Source: Clavelina lepadiformis
Lineage: Eukaryota; Chordata; Ascidiacea; Aplousobranchia; Clavelinidae
Reading direction: 5' to 3'
Length of the DNA stretch: 64,000 nt
Assembly: GCF_947623445.1 (NCBI RefSeq)
Contig: NC_135248.1
Span: 14,827,820-14,891,819, forward strand
The notes under the pieces were generated by a model that saw nothing but the letters and a program-made list of their open reading frames with translations, was not told the DNA's origin and searched no databases. The position numbers and the translations under genes were made by a program. Shown in pieces: positions 26,488 through 38,187 of this stretch (position 1 is its first letter; each line of letters begins with the position of its first letter).

Positions 26488-27299
26488 GACTAAGGTACCT
26501 GTACCGAATAAGGCCCACCTAACACTTTTTTGAAAATAATTCAAGAACCATAAATGAGAATAGACTGAAAAATCGTATTCTATTAGTGAGGGTATATGAC
26601 TACAACATATTAAAACCACAATACCTGACAACCCCTAAAAAATTTTTATAAAGAAATTAAAAATTCCAAAAAAAGGGGCCTTATTAGGAGCATAGGCTCC
26701 TAATAAGGCCCACCAATTTTGTGAGTATTTTGATTCAAAACATAGTAATAGACAACATATAACATTATTAGAAATTTCACATTTTAAGTTGTACAAACAT
26801 TTAAAAAGATTCCACTAGGCGCATCAAAGTAATTGCAACAATTTGCCAACTGAGGACTGGAACCACTCTTGAAGTCTGGACATCAATTAGCCAAGCATCT
26901 TGTATGGGCCTTATTAGGCGCATGTGGCATCCACGAAAAAATGTCACATTTTTATCATCAGAAAAATTTTAGCAAAAAAAAGTGCATTATCCTTTTCAAT
27001 ACTAAGTTGGTTGTTACATGAAAATTTCAGCCGGCTGACAACAGTTCATTTAACCTGCCAAATTCTCACTTACTTTTTTTCTAAATTAACAAAACCACCT
27101 TAACTGCAAATATCAAATTTTTGTTGTGCTCTAGCGAATCGGTCGATCACGTGACAAGGATGAAATCTGGTAAACCATCATGAATTTATATTAGTTATTA
27201 TGTAGGGACAAAATCTTTCATTTATTTGCACGGGTTTGCGAAATATGAGCAATGGGCCTTACTAGGGACCGGGCCTTATTCGGTACAGGTACCTTAGTC
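26488..27299. mobile_element. MITE with 29 bp terminal inverted repeats (copy 1)
   Basis: An 812 bp element bounded by perfect inverted repeats of about 29 bp, beginning gactaaggtacctgtaccga and continuing to aaggccc. Variants of gggccttattagg recur inside it, including a near-perfect palindrome at about 26677-26722. No coding capacity is seen. The flanks (ttaaa before, aaag after) do not give a clear target-site duplication, so the superfamily is not assigned. It sits at the same place in copy 2 and so predates the duplication. Confidence 0.8.
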
Positions 27300-27772
27300 A
27301 AAGTAAGCCAATGCTTTTTACTGTAATAAGCGAAGAGCAATAATATTTTATGCGATTTAACAACCAAACTTAACCATTAATTTAAGGCAAAGCAAATATA
27401 TACGAAGCATATACATACAACGTTTTTGACCGTATAATCTTGGACAACGTTATAATCTTGGAACAAATACTCTTAAAGCAGTTTCCAAAGCTGAAAAACG
27501 TCTTTGATGTTTTGGGAACAGTCAGGTTACTGGCGTTCGCTTGAACCGACTGGTCATAATAGCTTTCTGAGTTCGCTACCGAAGTGCAGCTAGTTGTTAG
27601 GGAATTGCAACGGAGTAAGTCGACTAGTTTTGGGCGAATGAATGTCTTCATCTTACGTAATTTTGAGAGCAAATTTGCACCTTAATCAGTGAGGTGTGAG
27701 CCAGAAATTATTGCAATAAAGATTTTCAAAAGATTTTCTTTTCAGACTAGGAAGCTTAGGATAACTTATAAG

Positions 27773-28010
27773 CAATGTTCCCTCTAATTTTTCACGAGTC
27801 TGAGCAAACACACTAACTCCCTGAGCGGTCCCTTGGACCACTGTGAGCAACATCAGACGAGCCACGTGCGCACTGTGGCCATTATTATGTGTTTATTTTA
27901 TTTTCAATTCAGGTTGGAATTTTTTCTTGTGCGCAGCACAGATTTTCTGTGCGCGGAGACCGTGTCAGCAGTGCGCATTTGCGCACGCGCGCAGCTTAGA
28001 GGGAACATTG
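27773..28010. mobile_element. hAT-type MITE (copy 1)
   Basis: A 238 bp element with inverted ends caatgttccctctaa and ttagagggaacattg. It is flanked by an 8 bp target-site duplication, cttataag, at 27765-27772 and 28011-28018, the size and pattern (T at 2, A at 7) known for hAT transposons. It lies about 90 bp upstream of the ATG of the unknown gene, so it may be part of that gene's promoter or 5' UTR. No transposase is encoded. Confidence 0.85.
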
Positions 28011-28104
28011 CTTATAAGTTATTGGAGGACAATCAGCGTTCACCTTTATTTTTGAAGTTCTTTTGGTAGATACACAAAGAGGTTTCTGATTTAAGAATTG
28101 AAAG

Positions 28105-28852
28105 ATGGCCGACAAACAAGCCAGAACCGATACAGGCACACCAGTACAGAATACATTTAACCAGTGCGACTTTCGAAACAGCCCATTCAATCAAAACTCT
28201 TCACGCACAAACTACACATGTACAGATTTTACTTTACGATAGTTTTAGAAATGCGACATAACTTGCGAGCTAAAACGGACATGTTATTTATAACTTAATG
28301 TTCCAACTCGTCTGGTTGTGTTGTGTTCATCATAGCTAATTTTTTCTAACTGGCTAGAAATTTAAACCTGGAACTTTGTTTTTTATAGACAGGGGAGACA
28401 ATTACTGTGAAGATGACGACACAACTATCCCACGGAACAGACGACAAAGTTTCAATGAGTATGACGGCAACGCTGAATTTTTTAACTATCTCCGGGAGAC
28501 GGCACCAGTCCCATCCAGCGAACAATCCCGGGTAATGACCGAACAAGCTTCGCCTGTTAGCCCGTTTGGTTTCGTGATCCATCCTCGCAATATTCCTTCT
28601 TCCGGATTTTCATCTAATGGTTGGAACCCACCGTTACAGCATATGATTCATCACTCATTGCATGATATGAGAATGAGGCAACATGGATCTCGCGACCTTG
28701 TACGCATTCCCAGAAGTCATCCTGCATCTGCACATAGAAGCCAGCCAGTCGCTATGAGACCTACAGTACATGGCCCGAGATCTACTCACATATCAACGCA
28801 TGCTCGGTTAGGCTCGAACAGGTTAAAAAATGAGAGAAAAAGTAAACTGTAG
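28105..28852 (+). CDS. Two-exon gene of unknown function, copy 1, C-terminus altered at the duplication junction
   Basis: Not recognised. Proposed exons 28105-28219 and 28389-28852 joined in phase (donor gtacag, acceptor tttttatag). They give 192 residues, against 173 in copy 2. The ATG is in good context (aaagATGG). The protein begins MADKQARTDTGTPVQNTFNQ, is Asn/Gln/Ser-rich at first, carries an acidic patch (CEDDD) and ends rich in His, Arg, Ser and Pro. It has no membrane segment or known domain and is probably disordered. In copy 2 the frame ends RSTHI then TGA. Here that codon is TCA and translation runs through the duplication junction, adding about 19 residues from CYP4-intron sequence before a TAG. 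The model rests on frame and splice sites only. Confidence 0.45.
28807..28815. other. Junction filler of the tandem duplication
   Basis: Nine bases (gttaggctc) lie between the end of copy 1 (tgctcg) and the start of copy 2 (gaacagg). They match neither native flank: left flank ctaaacagat before 14190, right flank cgctactcc after 42436. Such filler is typical of end joining. The adjacent ctcg on both sides could also mean local templated insertion. Confidence 0.7.
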
Positions 28853-29027
28853 GAAACCGGGGGTTATTTACAGACTAAATAATGAGGAGCTGAAGGAAGT
28901 ACAAAGTAAAAGAAAAAAGGTAAAATTAACAATTCAAGCAAAATGCTTCGGATCCAGTAATAAAGTTTTATTCGATAACTTGCACGAATCGTGCAATTTG
29001 TTACTTCGTCATAATCAAAATGCAAAC

Positions 29028-32000
29028 CTCAACCCGGCCGAAAACGGAAGGTATGTGAATGGGGGGCGCTTTGCCGTGTTCTCCTTTGAAAATCTTTCGG
29101 GGATAAACTCCTGTTTGGAAAGAAATAACAAATATTGTTACATGTAGGATAAGTGACATTCCAACCAAAGCTGCATTTTTTCATGTTACCCGATTATCTT
29201 CAAGTTTAATACAAACTGGCGTGAAGATTTGACTGAATTAATATGTACTTCAACTTTTTCCCATAAATTGACATTCCGATGAAGGGTGAATATGTGGACA
29301 ACGGCAGATGTGCCTTTGGGGATGTCCCCGCCTGATTTGTTAAATTCACTTTCCATTGGAAGGTCTTCTTTGAGCTGTCGAGCAATCAGCCACACCGGGG
29401 GATACAGGCGCAAGCTCTCCTTTATAAACATAGTTAGGTACTCAAGCTTGGGTAGATCTGACCTAATGGAGATGTAAGTTAGGTTTTAACCTTTCAGCGA
29501 AATCATAGCACCTACAAACCATAAAACTGGAAACAAGGTTAAGTGGATACACTAGCGCTATAATATTATAATTATTAATGGATACTACACAAAATTAATT
29601 AATCAGTCACCATTGCACATTCAGATTGTTGCCGATTACTTCTTGGACTTCCTTCCTACATTGCTCTTGAAATCCTGGATATTTTGCCAAATTATACAAA
29701 GCCCATGATATCCCTGAACAAAAACCGTACATTAAGTAGATAAATCTAAGAGGATGATTTTGCAATCAAAATTCTTGGCCTAGTTGCTTCACCAAGACCA
29801 AAATAAGAACATAAACCAGCAGTTATGCAAATAAAATCTAAAATGTGACTGCATGCTACATTTTAAACAGAAGACTTTTCTTACCACTTGATGTTGTGTC
29901 GTGACCTTCAAATAAAAAAGTGTCCACTTCGTCTCTTATCTCTTTATCACTTAACCCAGAACCATCTTCATCCTTTGAGACAAACATATAAAGAAAACAA
30001 CAATGTTGGCGCTTTTGCTATGTGGTTGCTAACAATGTACAAACACACAAACATCAAAATATTGACAGAGTTATCAAAGAATCAAGCAATCAATGGTGGA
30101 TTGCTCGAATTCTTCCAAAAAAAACCTATTCTTAAATTTACTTTCGCTTTTAGAAGAATATCAATAAAGTCCAGAAGCTTCTTCCGTTTTCTACCAGAAT
30201 CATCCTTCAAAGTTGGATCACTGCTTTCGGTGTTTATTTGGTCAGTTTTTAGGCAGTTACGCCGACTTTTTATAATCTATCAAAATGACTTCATTATTGA
30301 GTTTAGGCATTTAACGGCATCACTTCTGTTATCAGCCACATTATGAAAATACCCGAAGAAACCTTTAGTCAACACTTAAGCCAAACCAAAAAAATCCATG
30401 TTAAAAAAATTGCCAAATAATCTTGAGTTTTGAAATGTCATCGTTTCAACAGAACAAAGGTCAGAAAAATGAGAATAAAACCATTTACGGTTCCCAGATG
30501 AAGTTTATGAAAGAGGTCAAACCTTTTCAGTGTACGCATGAACAAAGTTAACTTGTTTTCGGAACTTCCATCCAACAGGCGAAATCCAAAATATCCAGTC
30601 AATCAACAAGATTGGATATTTGAATCGAAGCATTGTAATTTCATCCAGAATCTGTACCGCTTTGATATAATTCTGTTCCGCTCTGAATAAAAAAAAAAAA
30701 TAGGACTTATTACATTCACGTTTGCATCAATCAGTCTTAAATTCCAAACCAATCCCCCTAAACCTAAACCCTTGTCACACTAATATCACTAACTTGCCGT
30801 TTCATGCTACTGAGTTCAGCAGTAAAGTCAATTCAAACTTACACTGCATTTTGGCAATCGGTGTGTGATGACATGGCGCATTGCATCATTGTGTTTAGAG
30901 TTAGAAATCCAACATCTTTGAATACTTCTATCGGCTCATCTACAACTGCTGCCCATTTGTCCAGCATTTCTCTTGCACAGTTGTTAAAGATGGGAATATA
31001 CCTCAAAATAATTTAAATCGGCTTTTACGCATCATTTCAGCCATTTGGAATTACTTAAACATGCCCTAAACTTAAACTACAATGTAGCAAGTTGTGGGAA
31101 AAGATGGCAACCAGCAATGTAAAATTGAGACAATTGACTTGTACTCGTGTCAGAGCAACCTAACCACTAACCAGTTGACTTGACATAAATGAAGCAGACA
31201 ATCAAGTGGAGTCTTAGTGTTTTAACAAAGCTGTAAGATAATTGCTTTCAAGTTGAAGTTACAGTTTCTTAAATTTGACCTACTTTCCAAATAGTTGATT
31301 TAAAGAGCTTTTTGTGTCCAATCAGATGACCGCAAAGCTTTCTCAAAAAACAGAGGCGTGACGACTGTTTCATAATTCATTACAATATTTCACTGTTTGT
31401 TGAAAATGGGTGGACATGCAACATTGTTCACTGAACAAAACAATGAAAAGACTTAACTTGCAACTACACAGCACACACATAAACTTGATAAAATTTTCAG
31501 GGATGCCAGTCGCAGAAAATAGAAAAGTTGCTAATTAGCGCTTATGTATGATGTACACACGTTTGATTTCATTGAGTTTAACTTTTCGAAAAAAATCATT
31601 TGTACAAATTTAATCAAGTATATATGGTACATATCTCTTACGATGTAAGAATGTTGAAATGAAATGCAGGTGTGATGAGACGACGATGTCGATGCCAATG
31701 CTTTCCGCTACTCGTAAGCAATCCCTTCCCGATCCAAGGCTCTAAAAATCTGTACCCCCTTTTACCCTTCGGAGCTAGAAAGAAAATATGTCATTTAACA
31801 TTCCGATACAAGTTGAGGCCACAAGTTCAAGTTTTATACATAATTTACCCCTCTGCTGCCTCAGGGACGTTCATCTTGAAAGGCAGTTAACTTTTTTGAA
31901 AGAACATTTCAAGGAACATATATACTACAAAGGTGACATGACTAACTGTTTTATTGCCTTTTGAAGGTACCTCTTTTGAAAGTTTTGAAACCCCTACTAC

Positions 32001-32715
32001 AGGTGTCTATGCAGTATGCATCACAAACTAATATCAACTGAAAACGTTGGGGAAATTCTTCTCCTTGCCACGACAGCATTTATTCACATACATTCAAATA
32101 TATCTACAGGATTGTCAACAAAAAACTAGAGTTGACGTCCCCTTGACTCTGCCTGGTGTACCTCAACTACAAACATTTAAATCTTACCGGAGCTTGCCAG
32201 TACAGGCTTGATCACTTCAGGATGATAAAGATGCAAAAAGGAGAGATTTTTCACTACTTGGAAGTTAAATAGTCCAGGAAAATGAGAAGTCCGACCTGCT
32301 GCCTTTAAAAATCCTTCTTCATTTTGGGGGTACTGCAATAAAGCTCTTAGTCAGTGTAATTCTTACATAATAGAAATTAACATTTAATGGATTAATCAAC
32401 AACTGGATTACTGCATAGGTTTTTGAGTCACTAGTTTCTAATCCACATATAGTAAAATGATATATAGTTAAATGAGGCTAAAAATTTTATTTGTATTCTG
32501 CTTACAAAGTGTGTGTGTCCTTTCAACCAATGCAAGGAGCTATATACACTTTTTTTCAGGTGAAACCCAGATACTGTGTCAAGCTGTTTAGTCAGTTGCC
32601 GCGAAGAATTGAACATAGAAATCAAACGATGCAGAAGAAGAACAATAAGTGAGAAGATCAAAAGGTCCAGGCTCAAGTGGGAGAGGATGTACCCACTGCA
32701 CCATTGTTGGCTCAT
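29028..32715 (-). pseudogene. CYP4-like: CYP4 gene B, copy 2, lacking the heme-cysteine exon
   Basis: Exons in gene order: 32506-32715, 32188-32332, 31642-31774, 30843-31001, 30523-30682, 30142-30276, 29885-29972, 29611-29713, 29249-29462, 29028-29110. These equal exons 1-10 of the intact gene, about 476 of 531 residues, with open frames and intact splice sites. The next sequence downstream is the duplication junction, so the last exon is missing. That exon holds the cysteine that ligates heme (Cys479 in the intact copy) and the C-terminal beta region. A catalytic P450 cannot be made from this unit alone. Differences from copy 1 include KGKW to KGKR in exon 3, LGEIT to LDEIT in exon 5, and PLTY to PFTY and FSAGS to FSAGL in exon 10. 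Splicing onto the distant exon at 14014-14179 would have to skip all of copy 1 and is unlikely. Confidence 0.9.
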
Positions 32716-35700
32716 AATAAACAGTGTTTAGCAGAGAGAAACTTTACCGACATTTAAGTTAGCTGAAATAAATTTGTAGAGATGAGTAGTTACATGGAGT
32801 ACGCTCTCAATGCCATGAAATAACCACTATATTTGTGAGCACAAGATAACAAACTCAACATAAAAATTAATTTAGTATTTTTTCTTCACAAAAGGTCACG
32901 GCAAGACAATGATATATGATGCTCCGCTGTTGTCACAAAACAGCACTCTTCTAATTTATCAGCAACTTCATGATTTCACACTTGCAGTTTTTAAGGCTAA
33001 CACACAGCTGTGGAAGTGTAAACTCACAACATCACAATTCTTCTGCTATACTCACAAACGTACAGAATAGTTAACAATGGCTACATAAAACAAGCGATAT
33101 TATAGAAGTTATTGTGAAATATTGATACAAAGTAAGGATATCTACAATTTGTGCATCTCTGTGTACTTTCTGCTCATTTTGGCAAGCAGAGATTTCACAG
33201 AGCAGTTTCTAAATAAGTGCTAGGTACAGAAAGTAGTGGCTGCATTATTTTAAACCATTTTGCTAACATATGTGTAGTAAGGCACAACCTTTCACATAAC
33301 ACAGCTAGATGCCTTATTGCAAGTTGATGGGCAAGTAAAAGGTAATCGGAAATTTTCCACAGAGCTCGCATATTATCCCCATCTTGACTACGCTTGTACA
33401 GCTTTAGATTCAAAACAGCAGAGTAACAACCTAACTTTTTGAAATCATTATGCGCCAGGTATAGACAGTCAAGTGATATGATTGGCTGGTATTCATGTCA
33501 GTTTTTGAAGTAAATTGTGTGCGAAAAGACACATATTTTGGCATGCACAGAAACCTTAATTCTTTGTGTATTTATCATAACTTTCCCTTTTTTGCTTCCG
33601 GTGAAGCAGAAAAGGGAAATTTGGCTTCTGTTCGACTTTCGTTTGGCAAAAGAGAAATTTGGCTTTTGTTTAATTGGTTGGAGTGAACTTCAAAAAGTTT
33701 GGCGTGCACATTGAGCCTGTTGTGTTTGTGTACCATTACCACATATTCTGCTACAGGTGAATATGTAACGATTTTACGCCAACATAGTCCCGAAAACTAC
33801 ACAATGTTTTTCGAATATCGTTCCTTTACTGTGTAAAGAAATTGACGTGTTAGCCACCTGTGCAAAATTTTCATAAGCTGATGTCCAAAACACTTGCGAT
33901 TCAAAAAAGAATCAAAGGGGGTTGAAAATAATTTCTATTGTTAAGTGTAAGCAAACGGAAAAATCTTGCCAGTCAAAACAAGCTCAGAAAGGTTCTTTTC
34001 ACTGCTAGATCTTCAACAAAGGTTTGTGTTGTGCTTAAGCATAAAAACCGGTAAATACAAAAAAATTTAAGAACATATGCAATCGCAAAGACTACTCACA
34101 ATGTCAAATTACAATGTACTTATAGGCTTATCGCTTACGACTATCTCTATTTGAAACAAGCGTGTGCCTAACCTAACCCGATCTGCAGAGTTGGACAAGT
34201 GCGCACTCAAATTTGGTTACTAAAGTTACAGTTATATTCAGTAGCACCCTTCAGATGCAACAACAAGCAGGTTTATGTAAACTTAGCTGAAGTTTGCATG
34301 CTACTACCCAATTTTTGACATAGTTGTTAAATGCATGTTTACATAATTCATAGCAATTCTTTAGCAGAAAACTTTTGGGTTTGGTGGCCGTGCTGAAGCT
34401 TATATCTTTTTTACATTCTCTGATTGGTCCGTAATGCACGTTTTTGACCTCAAGGCCATGTCACATTTTTCCCGTCCAATTTGTGGAAATTATTGCTGAT
34501 AACTACTAACATGTTTGCGACTACTTATCAGCATCAGCAAAATTTATTCGTTCCTCACATTGAAGACGAAAAATAAAATGAATGACAGGCTGACAGGGGC
34601 TAAATCATCAAATTCAGTACCTGGCAGCCTGTGAGTGCGCACTTGCAGTGCACTTTTAGGTCTCTTGCGGAGTCAAGATTTTGTTGAAAAAGACTGAAAT
34701 ATGAGGCCTGGCTCCTAATGAAAGCTTCAATGTGGGCTACTGGATATTTGCAGTTAATGATATCGATTTTTAAAGGTTGTGTGTTTTCCTTGCAGGCTAA
34801 CCTAATTCAGAATAAACCCGGCCCCTCTGTTTGGTCGTAGCCATAAGACTTTTACAACCTGTACTACGTGCATTGTCCCAGCTTATTTCATCTTTTATAA
34901 CAACCATAGGCAATAAATGAAAGGTACTATTGCAACAGCATGTAGTTAAATCATCCAATATCAGTGCAGTAGCGCTGGCCTACCAGCCTGCTAATAGTAT
35001 AAACTGGTTGTTTCAAACCAGCAGGGCCTCAGGGGTCTCTTACGTCTTATAGGCTAATGTACTTCTGCACTGTGATTATGATGTAATAATTCCTTAACAC
35101 TCGATCCTGATATGGGCACGCGAAAGTAAAGGAGACTCAGAGTCTCAGACAGGGGAAGCTGCACACAGTTTTGTAGGATTTAGGGCTGCTACCGTACTCT
35201 TCGATCCTTATTCATAAACTACTTGTTATTTTGCTTCCAATTTGTTAACGGGGAATTTCCCTTCAGCGAGTCGAAAACAACAACAAATCAAATCATTTTC
35301 AGGCACAGCCCAAAACGATGTAAACAAATCTGGTGTTTAAATCTCTTTGTTCAACCCAAGTGCTTCCAATTAAAAAAAAAATGAATAAAAAAATATTGAG
35401 CGCTTTGAAAGAAAAAACAGAAAACTGAAATGTTTAGTGTTTTGTTTTATTTGTTTTGGACAAAAATTACAGAAGTAAATATTTTTACGAGCCGCCCCTG
35501 CTGATGATGCTGTTCTCACGAAATCATCCGTCTTAACTACTTAATTCAGCAAGCAAGCAAAGTGTGGCCTACTGTATTGTGTACTTTAAGGCAACTACAG
35601 GACTTGAAAATGGTTGTTTATAGAATGGCTCTGGTTATCAACGTCTTGGCTTATGACATCAAAAATGATGATCTTCACTCACCAGCTAAGAAACCAGTTG

Positions 35701-36156
35701 TAAACAAACTCGATGTCGAACGAAGCTTGGAAATATTAAAGTTGCTCTTTTAAATTTTGTGTGCAATATTGTCGTAACATTCCGTAGGCTATGGGTTTGG
35801 CTACCGTGCTAAGCTTCTTTCGTAGTGCTACCACTGTAGTTCACATTAATCACATAATGCACGTTTTTAACTCTTCAAGGCCCTACCGCTTTGATTGATT
35901 GTATGTGAGCGTAGACTACTTTTTTGACTATGCTGAAGCAAGGTGAGGTCAACATGATCGTTTCCGATCCAGATGTTTTCCAAACGTAGGCTTATGACGT
36001 AGCATAGAGTCACGTGGTTATGGTTCGGTTGTCACAAAGTAGACAAATCAATTTCAATCATGATTGCCACGGTATATCATAAATTCCGTAAAAGAAATTT
36101 TTACTCCGTTGAAAGTGTGTAGTGTTGGTTTCAAGTGGATGACTACCGCAGGTTAA
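32716..36156. other. Intergenic region of copy 2
   Basis: Duplicate of 18078-21504, with the same dispersed repeat pair (34377-34462 and about 35793-35887) and no supported gene. Small differences include a 10 bp tandem repeat of the gactcaga type near 35132 and a few-base insertion near 35574, which lengthens a short plus frame (35562-35753). That shows the frame is not conserved. Confidence 0.45.
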
Positions 36157-38187
36157 TTATATGGAATAGGGTGGTGGATGAGATGGATTTCCCTCTGCTG
36201 AAGCTCGCATACTGTTGAAAGCTTGTTGTTGTTTCTGTTGGATGGCGTCAGAGTCTAATTGATCAAGTGCCATGGCTTGGCCTAAATGGGCGGTAGTCGT
36301 CGGTGGAAGTGCTGGTGTAGCAGGTTGTGGCATTCCCCTTAGTACCGTTTGAACAACGTAACCCGTCTGTTGTTGGTCAGGCTGCACATCTGCAAGCAAA
36401 GGCTGCAAATTTTTTACCATTTCAAAAGAGAAGAACTGAACACGTGACACGGAACTTTCTGTAACGACTTACTTTGAACATACGCCGGTGGCTGACCGGT
36501 CGTGTTAGCAATGTACATTACCTGGTGGTTAGGAACGGAATAAATCTAGTAATCACATGTTAAATCTTAAAACCTAAATTTGATTGAATTAACATCGAAT
36601 ATTAATTGTCGAACCTGATTTTAGAAAACACTCCTTACCTGTCCACATCCTCCACCGCAACATCCATGAGGATTCACATAACACGTCAACGATGCGCTTG
36701 CAATAAGGAGGATAAACAATACCATGGAAGCAGCAATATTCACGACAGTTAGTCCAAACGCCAAACTCTGCCGAAATAGGGAGGAGATTACTTCTTTGAA
36801 ATATATGAAGAAAAATATCTACAAGATCACGCACCAATGTGGCATCTGAAACCATCCCAAGTTCGAACCCGAAGAGTATTGCGGAGAATACAGCTGTAGT
36901 GATTGCAAAACCCATATGGCAATTGACCTAAAAACAATTAGACATCTCGTTTGTAACTGACGGATCTTCACTTTCTCGTATTTGAATCTACTCACAATAC
37001 AAGGCGATGCACTTTTTCTACCAGCCGCTATTCCAAGTCCCCCAGCAACGACTGCCTAAACATAAAATTTTTAAAAAATCCATAATTTACTGCGCTTAGC
37101 ACTTTAATACGAAGAACAGACTTGAAAGTGTCGATCGTTTGTTTGAGTATTTTATAGTTCTTACCCAAACTCCACACCATAGTCCTTGAGACCGACCGTA
37201 TATGTAGAAAAAGCTAAATGTCCAATTTCGGTGGATAGATAGACCGGCCACCCCCAATACGATGCATAATGATCCAAGCACCACTTCTACAGCCTATTGC
37301 AATTTCTTCCGTAAATAATGTAAAATTACACATTCAAATCTTAAAGACTTATCGCGCATGCCCTATGCATATGTCATTACACTCAGATCACTTTAATATG
37401 CTTAAAGTGAGGCGCAATTCCAAGAACCAGTTGGCACCAATCTCCAGAAATCAATAGTCGCGGCCAGTAAACATGCCAGTGTAAGGATTTTTAATAACAT
37501 GTAGTAGTTAAACAGTTAGGCCTATTACCAAAAATCCATCGCAAAGAGCATACCGTTGTTGTATTGGTCCTTGTTAGTACCTATGCAATGCAGTGCAGTC
37601 TTGGATTTAGCTAGTCCGGTAATTACGGCAAAAACAAGAATACTTCACCAGTTCATGTACTATACTATGCTGAATACTAATCTATCTATGGTCTATGGAG
37701 TGGCCGTATTCCATCTAAAACGCGTTAGCCAGCCTACCACATCTTCTGTATCTACAGTAGAGCTATAGAGTTTTGGCAATAACTGTTCAACCACTACATA
37801 TTATCAAAAATTCTTTCACTAGCAGTATGTTTACTTTACTACTATATATTCTTTGATTTAAGGCCTACTTGTTTTTAGATTTGCCCTTCACTTTAATTAT
37901 AATAATCGACCGCTGACGTATCGGATACATTTCCTGTTTTATGTCTCAGCTATTCCTTACAAAGTAAACTAATTTTCTTATCATCAATAAGCATTCACGA
38001 GCAATCAGCAAGATAGATCATTTCCAGCCGCCCGAAATTAACCATTGAAAGTGCTTACCGCAATTCCTCGGAGTTTTCTGGCTTTACTGGAGTTGGAAGT
38101 CTGTTGGGGTTGAATGAAAATTTGTGCTTGAGGCTGCGTCACTGCTGATGCCGGCGTGTTCGACGGGTAGGAAGCGGTCATGTTCAT
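36157..38187 (-). CDS. MS4A/CD20-like four-transmembrane protein, copy 2
   Basis: Paralogue of the gene at 21505-24549. Exons in gene order: 38059-38187, 37165-37293, 36996-37055, 36835-36927, 36639-36767, 36473-36545, 36157-36389. They give 281 residues. Exons 2-7 encode the same protein as copy 1: four membrane helices, the CCGGGC cluster and the PPAY and PPPY motifs. Exon 1 differs at four residues in the cytosolic N-terminus (T to A, V to T, A to T, F to S), and its donor is gtaagc instead of gtgagc. Intron 1 is short here (about 0.77 kb) because the foldback element is absent. Both copies appear able to encode full proteins. Confidence 0.85.
37725..37728. other. Empty insertion site of the foldback element
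   Basis: A single TTAG between acgcg and ccagcc. In copy 1 it is duplicated around the 1012 bp foldback transposon. It proves that the element is a discrete insertion and fixes its ends and target-site duplication. Confidence 0.85.

Larger units (their letters stand above)
24550..28104. other. Intergenic region of copy 1 with two MITEs
   Basis: About 3.5 kb between the start of the MS4A-like gene (-) and the unknown small gene (+), so both promoters should lie here. Apart from the two MITEs listed separately I support no gene. The 116-codon minus frame at 25192-25542 begins with GTG rather than ATG. The 96-codon minus frame at 27382-27672 has no domain I recognise. Confidence 0.45.
14190..28806 (+). 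repeat. Tandem segmental duplication, copy 1
   Basis: Direct repeat of 28816-42436. Matching starts at gaacaggttaaaaaatgag (14190 and 28816) and ends at gcatgctcg (28806 and 42436). The offset grows from 14626 to 14652 through small indels, then drops to about 13635 because copy 1 holds a 1012 bp transposon absent from copy 2. By eye most of the unit differs only every few hundred bases. The exception is about 22.7-25.6 kb, which is more diverged. The unit carries ten exons of a CYP4 gene, an MS4A-like gene, two MITEs and a two-exon unknown gene. Confidence 0.97.

Noticed and set aside
27382-27672. 96-codon minus-strand frame beginning MLSKLRKMKTF
   Set aside because: No domain, no clear splice partners, AT-rich context between two MITEs; not enough to call a gene.
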